DNA of 22,875 nt from Donghicola sp036139795 (GCA_036139795.1 JAYZYX010000083.1:1-22875), one strand, 5' to 3'; shown: positions 15,353-22,875, counted from the first letter of the stretch. A program made the numbers and translations. Notes: generated by a model not told the origin, from the sequence alone.

Positions 15353-15414
15353 GTAGCGCTACAATCATAGGCTTTCGCGCCAGAAGGAAACCTGTCATCC
15401 TGTAGAAAATCTAC
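15353..15414. promoter_or_regulatory. Two GTAG...CTAC inverted repeats, candidate LysR sites
   Basis: GTAGCGCTAC (15353-15362) and GTAGAAAATCTAC (15402-15414) share the same outer arms and lie in the 190-nt divergent space between the EamA and LysR genes. The second fits a T-N11-A LysR box (T15401 to A15413) and ends 9 nt before the LysR start, where binding would autorepress. Pattern seen in sequence; regulator assignment is inference. Confidence 0.4.
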
Positions 15415-15423
15415 TGGCTTGAT

Positions 15424-16305
15424 ATGACGACATCCCGCCGATCCCTGCCCCCCTTGAATGCCCTGCGGGCTTTTGAAGTCGCCGGACGGCGGCTGAATTT
15501 TCGCGCCGCCTCGGAAGAGCTTGGGGTCACGCAAGGGGCCGTCGCCCAACAGGTCCGCCTGCTAGAGGATCACATGGGCACGGCCCTATTCCAGCGCCTG
15601 CCAAGGGGGCTGGCGCTGACCCCGCAGGGCGCGGCCTATCTTGGACAGATCACCCGTGCCTTCGACACGTTGGGCGAGGCAACAAGCCAGCTTTTGGCGC
15701 GGCCCGATGCGGTGACGATTAGCGTCACACCGACTTTCGCCACCAAGCTGCTGATCTCGCAGTTGCCCGCCCTGAACGCCGCCTTGCCGATGGTCGAACT
15801 GCGCACCATCGCGACAGAGGCCGTGTCGGACTTTGACCGCGACCAAGTGGATATCGCAGTGCGCCTGACACGGCCCCCCTTCGCAGCCTCGGTCGAGGCG
15901 CATCTGCTGTTCCGTCAGGACCTTGTTGCCGTGGCCAGCCCGCATCTGGTCGGGCAAACCCCTTTGCCGCTATCGCCAGAGCAGCTTCAAGGCTTGCCCC
16001 TGCTGCATGATGCCCACGATCATTGGTCAAAGGTCTTTGGTACGGGGTACAAGCGGTCCGGCGCGGTTTTCAACCAGACCACCCATGCGATTGATGCGGC
16101 GATGGCCGGACAAGGGGTGGCCATCGCCTGCCGCGCCTTTGTGCAGGCCGATCTGGATGCAGGGCGCCTGATCGAAGTCTGTTCAGCCGGATTTGAGCCA
16201 AAGGCCGATTACTACCTGATGCGCAAGCGGACCGCATCACCGCGCAAGACCGTGGATGCGGTGTGGGACTGGGGCGTTGCCAACTGGTCCTTCCCCACTC
16301 CCTGA
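15424..16305 (+). CDS. LysR-family transcriptional regulator (GcvA-like)
   Basis: DNA-binding regulator of 293 residues. The N-terminal winged helix is typical of the GcvA branch: SLPPLNALRAFEVAGRRLNF, then FRAASEELGVTQGAVAQQVR (about residues 26-45) and LFQRLPRGLALTPQGAAYL. The effector domain (about 95-290) carries VTISVTPTFATKLLISQLPA, DRDQVDIAVRLTRPPF and the GQGVAIACRAFVQADLDAGR segment near the end. It is divergent from the EamA transporter, the usual arrangement for a regulator and its target. No clear Shine-Dalgarno precedes the ATG. It ends 4 nt before the stop of the convergent tcuB gene, so it is not part of that operon, although a role in tricarboxylate control is possible. Confidence 0.92.
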   Translation: MTTSRRSLPPLNALRAFEVAGRRLNFRAASEELGVTQGAVAQQVRLLEDHMGTALFQRLPRGLALTPQGAAYLGQITRAFDTLGEATSQLLARPDAVTISVTPTFATKLLISQLPALNAALPMVELRTIATEAVSDFDRDQVDIAVRLTRPPFAASVEAHLLFRQDLVAVASPHLVGQTPLPLSPEQLQGLPLLHDAHDHWSKVFGTGYKRSGAVFNQTTHAIDAAMAGQGVAIACRAFVQADLDAGRLIEVCSAGFEPKADYYLMRKRTASPRKTVDAVWDWGVANWSFPTP

Positions 16306-16309
16306 CCGG

Positions 16310-17371
16310 TTACCGCTGTGCATCCGCCACCAGCGCCGCAAGGCGATAAAACCCGTGCGCCATTTTGGTGAAGGGGGCCAACAGGAAGAACGCAAGAACC
16401 GCCCCCAAATGCAACGCCAGCAGCGCGGGCATCAGCGCCGTTTGACCCAACGCATAAAGCGCCAGACCACTTAGCCCGACAAAGCCCAAAAGCCCCACGA
16501 AAGCCAGCTCTGCCCCGAAGGCCGAAGGTGCACCAAGGGACCGATCCGATCGCAGCTTTAACCCGATCATCGCGCCGCAGCCTGCCACCAGCAGCAGACC
16601 GCCCGAGATTCCCAGAATTTTCGGCAAGGACAGCAACCCATAGGGCGCGGGCATCCCCAGCGCATAGTGCATCACCGTCGCCACGCTGGTCGCCGCAAAG
16701 CACAGCAAAAACCCGTACATCACGGCCTGATGGGCATGGCGTCGGGCGTGCGAGAACCGGTCCTGTTCCTCAAAATTGCACCCGTCCCCGTGCCCGCCCT
16801 TCAGGTTCTTCATCCGCGCAGCTTGCCCCAACGCCTGCACCACATGAGACAGTTTTACGGGCCGCCCACCGACCTGCCGCCAGTAGCGGCGCAGGCTGAT
16901 GCCGATGCTAACCAGCGGAAACAGGAAGGCGGGCAGGAAGATCGCCACCATCGCGTTATGGGACAGCGCGGCGTAGAAGCCCTCGCCGCCAGCGGCGGGC
17001 AAGGCCCTTAAGGCAGCAAAAAGCAGGGCAAAGCCAATGACCGTCGCCACGGCGATCAACAGCCCGTTCTTTTGGAAGGCGCGGCCTGCGGCTTGGGGGA
17101 AGGCCAGTTCTTCCCAACTGCTCTGCCGCACATTGGCCAAGGCTTGGGGCAGGTTCAGATCAAACTCATGCGGGGCGGTGTATTGGCAGGCGTAATAGCA
17201 GCCCCGACAGTTGTGACACAGGTTCGCCAGTTGCGTCAGGTTACCGTCGGAAAAGGCCCGTTCCGCGTGCAGGGCGGGGAACACGGAACAATAGCCCTCA
17301 CAATAGCGGCAGGCGTTGCAAATCTCGGCCTGACGGCGGGCTTCTTTTAGAACCTCAGTGTGCGTTTGCAT
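16310..17371 (-). CDS. tcuB: TcuB-like tricarballylate utilisation protein (Fe-S membrane electron carrier)
   Basis: Membrane protein that in Salmonella TcuB reoxidises the FADH2 of TcuA and passes electrons to the quinone pool. The 353-residue product opens with two four-cysteine clusters, C18-C21-C24-C28 (CNACRYCEGYCSVFP) and C52-C55-C58-C62 (CHNCRGCYYACQYTAPHEF), which fit two Fe-S centres. About six hydrophobic segments follow, with conserved His-rich loops (GGHGDGCNFEEQDRFSHARR, then HAHQAVMYGFLLCF) that could bind heme. The ATG lies inside the tcuA end, a 17-nt overlap, so translation is coupled. It is the last gene of the operon. A CitB/tcuB-family alternative name exists for the same protein type. 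The length is close to, slightly shorter than, known TcuB. Confidence 0.92.
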   Translation of the reverse strand: MQTHTEVLKEARRQAEICNACRYCEGYCSVFPALHAERAFSDGNLTQLANLCHNCRGCYYACQYTAPHEFDLNLPQALANVRQSSWEELAFPQAAGRAFQKNGLLIAVATVIGFALLFAALRALPAAGGEGFYAALSHNAMVAIFLPAFLFPLVSIGISLRRYWRQVGGRPVKLSHVVQALGQAARMKNLKGGHGDGCNFEEQDRFSHARRHAHQAVMYGFLLCFAATSVATVMHYALGMPAPYGLLSLPKILGISGGLLLVAGCGAMIGLKLRSDRSLGAPSAFGAELAFVGLLGFVGLSGLALYALGQTALMPALLALHLGAVLAFFLLAPFTKMAHGFYRLAALVADAQR

Positions 17372-18761
17372 AAGCGGCGGCCTCCTTGCCTGCGATGCGT
17401 CCGAAGACGGTTCCGATGGTCATGCCGAAACCGGCCAGATAGCCCTGCCCCAGGATCGATCCGGCCATCGTCTCGCCTGCGGCCCAAAGGTTGCGCACAG
17501 GCCCCTGCCCGACCGAGCATTGCGCCCGTTCGTCCACCTTCAGCCCCAGATAGGTAAAGGTGACGCCGGTCCGCAGGGTGTATCCGTAGAACGGCGGCTG
17601 GGTGATCGGCCGCGCCCAGTTGGTTTTCGGCGGGGTCAGCCCCGTGGTCGCAACCCCGTCCAGTTCTGTGGGATGGAACCCTGAGGTATCCCCGCAAGCG
17701 GCGTTGAATTCGCCCACAGTACGCTCTAGCCCATCAGCGGGCAGGCCCATCTTTTCGGCCAGTTCGCGCAGGCTGCCCGCTTTGATCGGCGGAAAGACCG
17801 ACGGCATGAAGAGATCAAGGGATTTCGCGTCAATGATCACATGCCCGACCTGATCGGGCTGCGCGGCCACCAACCTGCCCCAGATGGCATAGCGTTTGGG
17901 CCAGACGTCCTCGCCTTCGTCATAGAACCGCTCGGCGTTCTGGTTCACCACGATGGAAAAGGGCACACAGTCCAGCCGCGTCACGATCCCGCCGTCGAAC
18001 TTTGGGGCACGGCCATCGATGGCCACCGCATGGCATTGGGTCGGATCGCCCACTTGGGCGATGCCCTGATCCAGCAGGTCCGCCAGTACGACGCCGCGGT
18101 TATAGGGCGTGCCGCGGATCAGAAAGTTCTTGGCCGCAGGTCCCCATGCGCGGGCCAGCCAATCGGTGTCCGCCTGAAACCCGCCCGAGGCCACCACTAC
18201 GGATTTCGGTGTGATCCGGTGAGTGTCGCCGTTATGCGTATAGTCGATGTATTCGACCCGATCACCGGCCAGATGCACATGGGTGACAGCGGCCTCATAC
18301 AGCACCTGAACCCCCAGCTGCTGCGCAGTGCGGTAATATGCGTTCACAAGGCTTTTGCCGCCCCCAAGAAAAAACGCATTTGTCCGCGCCAGCGACAGCG
18401 TGCCAGAGAGCGAGGGCTGGAACCGCACACCGTGGGCCTGCATCCACGGCAGGCATTCCTCTGAAGTGCGGATCGCAAGACGTGCCAGCTGTTCGTCGGT
18501 CTTGCCGCCTGTGACTTTCATCAGATCGGCAAGGTATTCATCCTCTGAATAGCTTTCGACCAGCGGCCCCAAAGGGCCTTGGTGCATACAGCGGAAATTT
18601 CGGGTGTGGCGCGAGTTGCCGCCCCGATAGGCTTTGGGCGCGGCCTCCAGAACAAGCACGCTCGCGCCCACTTCGGCGGCGGTCATGGCGGCGCAAAGGG
18701 CCGCGTTCCCGCCCCCGATCACCACAATGTCGGGATTGGTCGGGGAATGACTTTGGGTCAA
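17355..18761 (-). CDS. tcuA: FAD-dependent tricarballylate dehydrogenase (TcuA-like)
   Basis: Flavoprotein that in Salmonella TcuA oxidises tricarballylate to cis-aconitate. From the proposed TTG at 18761 it has 468 residues, the usual TcuA length. DIVVIGGGNAALCAAMTAAE (11-30) is the FAD dinucleotide-binding motif, RGGNSRHTRNFRC (46-58) is a family hallmark, and the C-terminal FAD segment reads LWAAGETMAGSILGQGYLAG followed by FGMTIGTVFGRIAGKEAA. No ATG or GTG fits: the open frame upstream is only the shadow of a 53-residue gene on the same strand, and its ATG candidates (18926, 18851) lie inside that gene. The TTG has a weak AGAGA about 7 nt upstream. Substrate could instead be another tricarboxylate or fumarate-reductase-like acid. 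Confidence 0.88.
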   Translation of the reverse strand: MTQSHSPTNPDIVVIGGGNAALCAAMTAAEVGASVLVLEAAPKAYRGGNSRHTRNFRCMHQGPLGPLVESYSEDEYLADLMKVTGGKTDEQLARLAIRTSEECLPWMQAHGVRFQPSLSGTLSLARTNAFFLGGGKSLVNAYYRTAQQLGVQVLYEAAVTHVHLAGDRVEYIDYTHNGDTHRITPKSVVVASGGFQADTDWLARAWGPAAKNFLIRGTPYNRGVVLADLLDQGIAQVGDPTQCHAVAIDGRAPKFDGGIVTRLDCVPFSIVVNQNAERFYDEGEDVWPKRYAIWGRLVAAQPDQVGHVIIDAKSLDLFMPSVFPPIKAGSLRELAEKMGLPADGLERTVGEFNAACGDTSGFHPTELDGVATTGLTPPKTNWARPITQPPFYGYTLRTGVTFTYLGLKVDERAQCSVGQGPVRNLWAAGETMAGSILGQGYLAGFGMTIGTVFGRIAGKEAAAYANAH

Positions 18762-18804
18762 ATCGGTCTCTGTCTTTTCAATAGGTTGGTCCCATGCGGG
18801 ACGC

Positions 18805-18966
18805 TCAGCCTTGGCCAGAGAGGGCCTTGATCGCGCGGCTGATGCGTTCATGCAGGATGGACAGGTCAGCCTTGTCGGTCGGGTCAGTGCTGATGCGCTG
18901 GCAGACCTCGGCGCGGATGGCCTCAAGGTCGCGGCGCATGTGGCTGAGTTTTTCGTAATAGGTCAT
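18805..18966 (-). CDS. Small protein of unknown function (53 residues) inside the tcu operon
   Basis: Not recognised. An ATG at 18966 opens a 53-residue frame (MTYYEKLSHMRRDLEAIRAE at the start, ALSGQG at the end) closing at TGA 18807-18805. AGGG about 8 nt upstream (GAAGGGCCGACG-ATG) is a reasonable ribosome site. The product is soluble-looking and strongly helical, two charged helices separated by a short STDPTDKAD turn, with one Cys; it could be a coiled-coil or helical-hairpin partner protein. It sits 15 nt after the universal-stress gene and 43 nt before the tcuA start, on the same strand, so it fills what would otherwise be a 220-nt gap in a tight operon. Third-position GC is high, as in neighbouring genes. 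Confidence 0.6.
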   Translation of the reverse strand: MTYYEKLSHMRRDLEAIRAEVCQRISTDPTDKADLSILHERISRAIKALSGQG

Positions 18967-18981
18967 CGTCGGCCCTTCGGT

Positions 18982-19797
18982 TTAATGGGACAGCAGAACC
19001 GGAATCGTGGTTCTGGACAGGATTTCCGAGGTCACGCCCCCCAGAAAATCCTCGCGGAATTTCGAGTGTTCAAAGGCCCCCAGCACCAAGAGCGAGGGGT
19101 CATGCTTGGCGCACCACGCCAGCAAGGTCGCGGCGACCGGATGGGTTTCGGGCCAGTCTTCGTGAACGGCCAAGACCCCGTGACGCTGAAGATGGGTCAT
19201 CAGATCATCGATGGGCCAGCCGTTGCGCGATCCCACCGTCAGCACGCTGACGCGGCCATCGGCCTCTAGCAGGCGCAGGCTGTCGGACAAGGCCCGCGCG
19301 GCTGCCCGTCCCCCGTCCCACGCCAAGGCTGCATGGCTGTGGTTGGCCCCTGCGTCATAGCCCGCCGGAACCACAATCACCGGCCGCCCCGACAGCAGCG
19401 CAATGCGGTCAGGGTGCAGGGCGACATGTTCGTCGTCGGACTCATCGCGGGTGCCGACGATCAGCATGTCATAGTGGCGGGCGGCCTCGGACAGGACCGT
19501 ATCCACTCGGCCCGCGAGCGACCGCAGATGCAAGGTGCCGGTCAGGCCAAGGGCGGCGCGCTCGGCCTCGAATGTGGCCTCGATCTGGGTCAGGATGCTG
19601 GTGTTGGCAGCCTCCAGCAGGGCGCGGGCCTCTTTCGGGATCCAGCGCGAGCGGCGGTCGATGACCTCATGGCCGCTGTGGGCCAAAAGGGCAGTGACAT
19701 GGGCGTCAAACCGCTTGGCCAAGGCCGCCGCATAACGCAAAGCGGCCACAGAGCCAGCGGATCCGTTGAAGGCCACCAACAGGTTCATCATAGGCAT
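18982..19797 (-). CDS. Tandem universal stress protein (UspA family)
   Basis: Cytoplasmic protein of 271 residues made of two Usp domains. Domain 1 (about 1-145) begins MNLLVAFNGSAGSVAALRYA and ends in DRIALLSGRPVIVVPAG; domain 2 (about 155-271) has the ATP-binding-type G-2X-G-9X-like end, LVLGAFEHSKFREDFLGGVT followed by SEILSRTTIPVLLSH. Domain 1 lacks a complete glycine-rich nucleotide loop. I chose ATG 19797 because GGAAAGG lies 8 nt upstream; it starts 1 nt after the PrpF stop (TGA-A-ATG). Role in the operon is unknown; Usp genes sit next to TTT or TRAP transporters in several bacteria and may tune transport, which is inference here. Confidence 0.9.
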   Translation of the reverse strand: MPMMNLLVAFNGSAGSVAALRYAAALAKRFDAHVTALLAHSGHEVIDRRSRWIPKEARALLEAANTSILTQIEATFEAERAALGLTGTLHLRSLAGRVDTVLSEAARHYDMLIVGTRDESDDEHVALHPDRIALLSGRPVIVVPAGYDAGANHSHAALAWDGGRAAARALSDSLRLLEADGRVSVLTVGSRNGWPIDDLMTHLQRHGVLAVHEDWPETHPVAATLLAWCAKHDPSLLVLGAFEHSKFREDFLGGVTSEILSRTTIPVLLSH

Positions 19798-19798
19798 T

Positions 19799-20887
19799 TC
19801 AGTAACCTTTCCAGATGCTTGCCGGTACATAGACACGGCCATCGGCCAGCTTGCGGGCGGTGCGCAGAATGCCTGCCGAGTTCAGGGTAAAGTGGTTGTT
19901 CATGCCGAAATCGATCAGCACATCGATGGTCCCCGAGGCATGTTCCAGCACCACATTCGCAGGGCTTTGAGTGGGCCGCTGCAACAGCCCGTCAGCCACC
20001 GTGCCGGGGGTCAGGGCGCAAGAAGCCAGACATTGGGATCCGGTCACCGCCATCGACGGATGGGTGTTCCAAGGCATGAAATAGCGGGTGCAAATGGTGC
20101 CGCCGTCCTTTGCGGGGGCCAGAAGGCCGAACTTTGGCGTCACGGATTTCGACACGTCCCCCATGCCCATCGCTGCGCCTGCTTGCAGGCGGATCGCCTC
20201 CATTCGGGCAAAGAACGCGACGTTGCCGTCCAGTTCCTGCACGGTCTCATAACCGGTCAGGCCAAAGTCGGCGGCGCGGGCAATCACCATAGGCATGGCA
20301 ACATCCATGCAGGTGACCTCAATCCCGTCGAAGGTGTCCCGCAGCTTGCCCGTCGGCAGGAACGCGCCCGTGGATGATCCGACCACCCCCATAAAGTTCA
20401 GGGCAATCGGCGCGGCTGTCCCGGGAACGCCTGCAATCGCTGACAAGCCATCATAGCGGATCATGCCGCCGGGGGTTTGCACCCGTGCCAACACCCGCGC
20501 CCCTGTGTTAACGGCGCGAATTCTGACTTCGGTCTCATCAAGGGTGGGCGTGACCAGCCCCATTTCGATGGCGGCGGGACCAACGCCGGACAGGATATTG
20601 CCGCAGGTGGGTTTGAAATCGACCAAGCGATCCTCGACCGAGACCTGCGCAAAGAAATAGTCCACGTCGGCCCATTCATCTTCGGACGGAGACAGGATGG
20701 CGACCTTGGTGGTGACCGCCAAACCGCCGCCGATCCCGTCGATGTTCGACGCGTGCCCCGCGCCGATCACCGCCATTAGCACCTCGGCCAAAGTCTCGCG
20801 GTCTTGCGGCAGGTCGGTCAGGTTGAAATACGGCCCGCGCGATGTGCCCCCGCGCATGAAGACATAGGGAATGCCTATCTGTTTCAT
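19799..20887 (-). CDS. PrpF-family isomerase (aconitate isomerase / 4-oxalomesaconate tautomerase-like)
   Basis: Cofactor-free isomerase with a diaminopimelate-epimerase fold. Characterised relatives isomerise 2-methylaconitate or trans-aconitate (PrpF) and 4-oxalomesaconate (GalD). The 362-residue product shows IPYVFMRGGTSRGPYF (6-21), DGIGGGLAVTTKVAIL with K61, FKPTCGNILSGVGPAAIEMG with C95 and a C-terminal GSQCLASCALTPGTV segment. K61 and C95 are 34 residues apart, as for the Lys/Cys pair I recall from PrpF. ATG 20887 has GGAG 8 nt upstream; an ATG at 20908 overlapping the permease stop (ATGA) is the alternative and would add seven residues. With TcuAB in the operon, conversion between trans- and cis-aconitate-type acids is the likely job; a protocatechuate-type GalD role is less likely without ring-cleavage genes. 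Confidence 0.88.
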   Translation of the reverse strand: MKQIGIPYVFMRGGTSRGPYFNLTDLPQDRETLAEVLMAVIGAGHASNIDGIGGGLAVTTKVAILSPSEDEWADVDYFFAQVSVEDRLVDFKPTCGNILSGVGPAAIEMGLVTPTLDETEVRIRAVNTGARVLARVQTPGGMIRYDGLSAIAGVPGTAAPIALNFMGVVGSSTGAFLPTGKLRDTFDGIEVTCMDVAMPMVIARAADFGLTGYETVQELDGNVAFFARMEAIRLQAGAAMGMGDVSKSVTPKFGLLAPAKDGGTICTRYFMPWNTHPSMAVTGSQCLASCALTPGTVADGLLQRPTQSPANVVLEHASGTIDVLIDFGMNNHFTLNSAGILRTARKLADGRVYVPASIWKGY

Positions 20888-20904
20888 CTGTTCTGCTCCG
20901 GAGA

Positions 20905-22875
20905 TCATGTCAGGGGCCACGGCAAGGTGGCGGCCTCTTGCAGCAAGCCGGGGGGGAAATCGCGGTTCAGCGCGCCACCCATGGCGCACATCAGCGCGAT
21001 GCCCGATGCGGCCAGAACCAGCGTCTTGCCCCAATGGGTCTGCGCCCGCACCCGTAGGAAGGTCACAAGGAAACCGGCCAGCGCCAGAATGAAGCCCACG
21101 AAATAGGTGGCGAGGATCAACCCCGCGAACCACGCCAGCGTACCCCAAAGGCCGTATGGCGCATCCGCATCCTCGCCCGCGGATTCCTTGTCGGCGAACA
21201 GGGCGTCGGTCTCGGATCGCAGGATCATCTGTACCAGCAGGATCAGCAGGGCGACCAAGGTGACGCCCCCGATGAACAGCGGCACGATCTTGTCAGTCAG
21301 GTTGTAATCGGGGATCGCGTTGGCATTGATCAGAGCGGCCACAACATATGCCATGATCACCAGCAGAAAGACGATCGGCGCCCGCTTGGAGCCGGACTGA
21401 ACCGCCCCTTCGGCCATGATCGATTTCGCCTGACGCAGGCCAAGAACCACCGAAATCACGGTCACAATCAGCAGCACGATCACAATGGGCGAGAACAGAT
21501 AGTCGATGCCCTCTTCAAAGGATTTGCGAAACCGGAAGGACGCGATCTGGAACGCCTGGTTCGAGAATTTCTCAACCGGATTGGACAGCACAAAGCCGAT
21601 CAGAAAGGCAGGGCGCGACCAGTCAAAGCGGCGCAGGAAGATGCCGATCAGGCCGATGGCAAACAGCGCAAGGATGTCTTCGAAGTTCTGGCCCGACTGG
21701 AACGCGGCAAAGGCGATCAGCATGAACAGGAACGGCGCCAGATAGGTAAAGCGGATCGTCGTCAGCTTTGCGATGCCGCCTGAAACCGCGATGCACAGCA
21801 AGGTGCCCACCACATTGGCCAAGGCCAGCAGCCAGACGATAGAGTAGGTGATATCAAGGTTGTCGCGCAGCATGGCGGGGCCGACCTCGATATCGCCGGA
21901 CCCCAGAAGGGCAATCGCGCCGATAAAGATCGCCATTGATCCGGACCCGGGGATACCGAACAGCAGGGTCGGAACCAACCCGCCGCCCTCTTTCGCGTTG
22001 TTCGAGCTTTCCGGCCCGATCACGCCGCGGATCTCGCCTTTGCCAAAGCCGGATTTGTCCTTGGTGGTTTGGACCGCGTGGCCATAGGCGATCCAGTCCA
22101 CCACCGATCCCCCCAAACCCGGAATGACCCCGACCAGAACGCCGATCAGCGAACAGCGGATCGACAGCCACTTGTGTTCGAACCAGTCGCGCACACCGTC
22201 CATCCAACCCGCGCCAAGGCTGGCGTCCTTGGCGATGGAACGGTCCTGCCGCAGCAGTGATACGATTTCGGGAACCGCAAAGATGCCAAGGCCCACGATC
22301 ACCAGTTGCAGCCCGTCGGTCAGGTAGGGAAAGTCATAGCTGGCCATCCGCAGCGACCCGCCCGCATCCGCGATGCCAATGGTGCCGATCAACATGCCCA
22401 ATCCGGCGGCTGCCAGCCCTTTCAAGGCCACACGACCCGCCAGCACCGCCACCATCGACAGCCCGAGGATCGAGATCATCAGCATCTCTGGCAGGCCGAA
22501 GGCCAGCACCAAGGGGCGTGCGATCACGATGAACAGCGTCAGGAACAACGCCCCGACCAGCCCGCCAAAGAGCGAGGCCGTGAAGGCCGCCGACAGCGCC
22601 CGCGCCGCTTGGCCCTTGCGGGCTAGGGGAAAGCCGTCCAGCACCGTGGCCTGTGACGCCGATGATCCGGGGATGCCCATGAGGACGGATGAAAACGTGT
22701 CAGAGGTCGGCACCACGGCCACCATGCCGATCATCAGGGCCAGACCCAAAACGGGCTCCATCCCGAACATGAAAGGCAGCAGCAGGGACAGGCCCGCAAT
22801 GCCGCCCAAGCCCGGAAAAATGCCCACGGCAAGGCCCATAACGACGCCCAAAACCAGATAACCCAGAACAATAGG
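20905..22875 (-). CDS. Fused TctA-TctB tricarboxylate permease, 5'-partial at window edge
   Basis: Inner-membrane permease of a second TTT transporter. The frame is open to the window edge (reading PIVLGYLVLGVVMG at the edge), so about 20-30 N-terminal residues are missing. An in-frame TTG at 22851 is not a plausible start because the family sequence runs through it. Residues about 1-480 are TctA (GIFPGLGGIAGLSLLLPF, SDTFSSVLMGIPGSSASQAT, VLDGFPLARKGQAARALSAA, GVIPGLGGSVVDWIAYGHAV, LLFGIPGSGSMAIFIGAI). After a short linker (QAKSIMAEGAVQSGSKRAP) a TctB-like domain of four hydrophobic segments fills the C-terminus. Its receptor gene is not in the window and presumably lies upstream. The PrpF isomerase follows within 17 nt, or overlaps by 4 nt, depending on its start. 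Neighbours point to tricarballylate or aconitate as substrate. Confidence 0.93.
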   Translation of the reverse strand, partial: PIVLGYLVLGVVMGLAVGIFPGLGGIAGLSLLLPFMFGMEPVLGLALMIGMVAVVPTSDTFSSVLMGIPGSSASQATVLDGFPLARKGQAARALSAAFTASLFGGLVGALFLTLFIVIARPLVLAFGLPEMLMISILGLSMVAVLAGRVALKGLAAAGLGMLIGTIGIADAGGSLRMASYDFPYLTDGLQLVIVGLGIFAVPEIVSLLRQDRSIAKDASLGAGWMDGVRDWFEHKWLSIRCSLIGVLVGVIPGLGGSVVDWIAYGHAVQTTKDKSGFGKGEIRGVIGPESSNNAKEGGGLVPTLLFGIPGSGSMAIFIGAIALLGSGDIEVGPAMLRDNLDITYSIVWLLALANVVGTLLCIAVSGGIAKLTTIRFTYLAPFLFMLIAFAAFQSGQNFEDILALFAIGLIGIFLRRFDWSRPAFLIGFVLSNPVEKFSNQAFQIASFRFRKSFEEGIDYLFSPIVIVLLIVTVISVVLGLRQAKSIMAEGAVQSGSKRAPIVFLLVIMAYVVAALINANAIPDYNLTDKIVPLFIGGVTLVALLILLVQMILRSETDALFADKESAGEDADAPYGLWGTLAWFAGLILATYFVGFILALAGFLVTFLRVRAQTHWGKTLVLAASGIALMCAMGGALNRDFPPGLLQEAATLPWPLT

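Noticed and set aside
17841..18464. Open frame of 207 codons on the + strand
   Set aside because: Antisense to tcuA, whose FAD motifs are unambiguous.
18762..18926. N-terminal extension of TcuA to an ATG at 18926
   Set aside because: The Ser/Arg/Pro-rich sequence is a shadow of the 53-residue gene and not part of the dehydrogenase.
20888..21148. N-terminal extension of the PrpF frame to 21148
   Set aside because: This part overlaps the TctB end of the permease in another frame and has no PrpF similarity; the family start motif begins just after 20887.
22849..22851. TTG at 22851 as the start of the second TctA-TctB permease
   Set aside because: The frame stays open and hydrophobic to the window edge, and TctA proteins have more residues before the FPGLGG motif, so the gene is cut by the edge.
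1..22875. Mobile element, phage, CRISPR or defence system
   Set aside because: No transposase, integrase, terminal repeats, regular spacer repeats, Cas or toxin-antitoxin-like genes seen on either strand; gene density and composition are uniform.

Overview
The window reads as a dense, high-GC alphaproteobacterial chromosome segment. Gene style (fused TctA-TctB permeases, LacI/ABC sugar units, TcuAB, tartrate dehydrogenases) suggests a Rhodobacteraceae or Roseobacter-type heterotroph, but this is inferred from gene content, not from a marker gene. Almost every base is coding. I see no rRNA, tRNA, CRISPR array or insertion sequence.

Region 1 (1-7577, + strand) is a tartrate-type operon. It holds the 3' part of a TctC solute receptor with an in-frame TAG at 99-101, a fused TctA-TctB permease, two tandem paralogous tartrate/D-malate-type dehydrogenases, a MOFRL glycerate 2-kinase (TtuD-like) and a pyruvate kinase (TtuE-like). 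Expected flow: tartrate or related hydroxy-diacid to D-glycerate or hydroxypyruvate, to 2-phosphoglycerate, (enolase, encoded elsewhere) to PEP, to pyruvate.

Region 2 (7609-13018, - strand, with a divergent LacI regulator at 13324-14334) is a complete carbohydrate ABC importer (receptor, two permeases, MalK-type ATPase) ending in a cytoplasmic glycosidase that resembles the GH63 mannosylglycerate/glucosylglycerate hydrolases. An 18-bp CG-centred palindrome in the divergent intergenic region is a good LacI-family operator. A 9-bp stem-loop follows the receptor gene. Regions 1 and 2 converge at 7577/7609 across a hairpin. If the glycosidase assignment is right, it releases D-glycerate, the substrate of the kinase at the end of region 1, so the two operons would share a glycerate node. 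This is the most interesting system-level idea here.

Region 3 (14331-16305) is an EamA/DMT-type exporter divergent from a GcvA-like LysR regulator.

Region 4 (22875-16310, - strand, running off the right edge) is a tightly packed tricarboxylate operon: a second fused TctA-TctB permease, a PrpF-family isomerase, a tandem universal-stress protein, a 53-residue small protein of unknown function, TcuA (FAD dehydrogenase, probable TTG start) and TcuB (Fe-S membrane electron-transfer protein). It probably imports and oxidises tricarballylate or isomerises aconitate-like acids to feed cis-aconitate into the TCA cycle.
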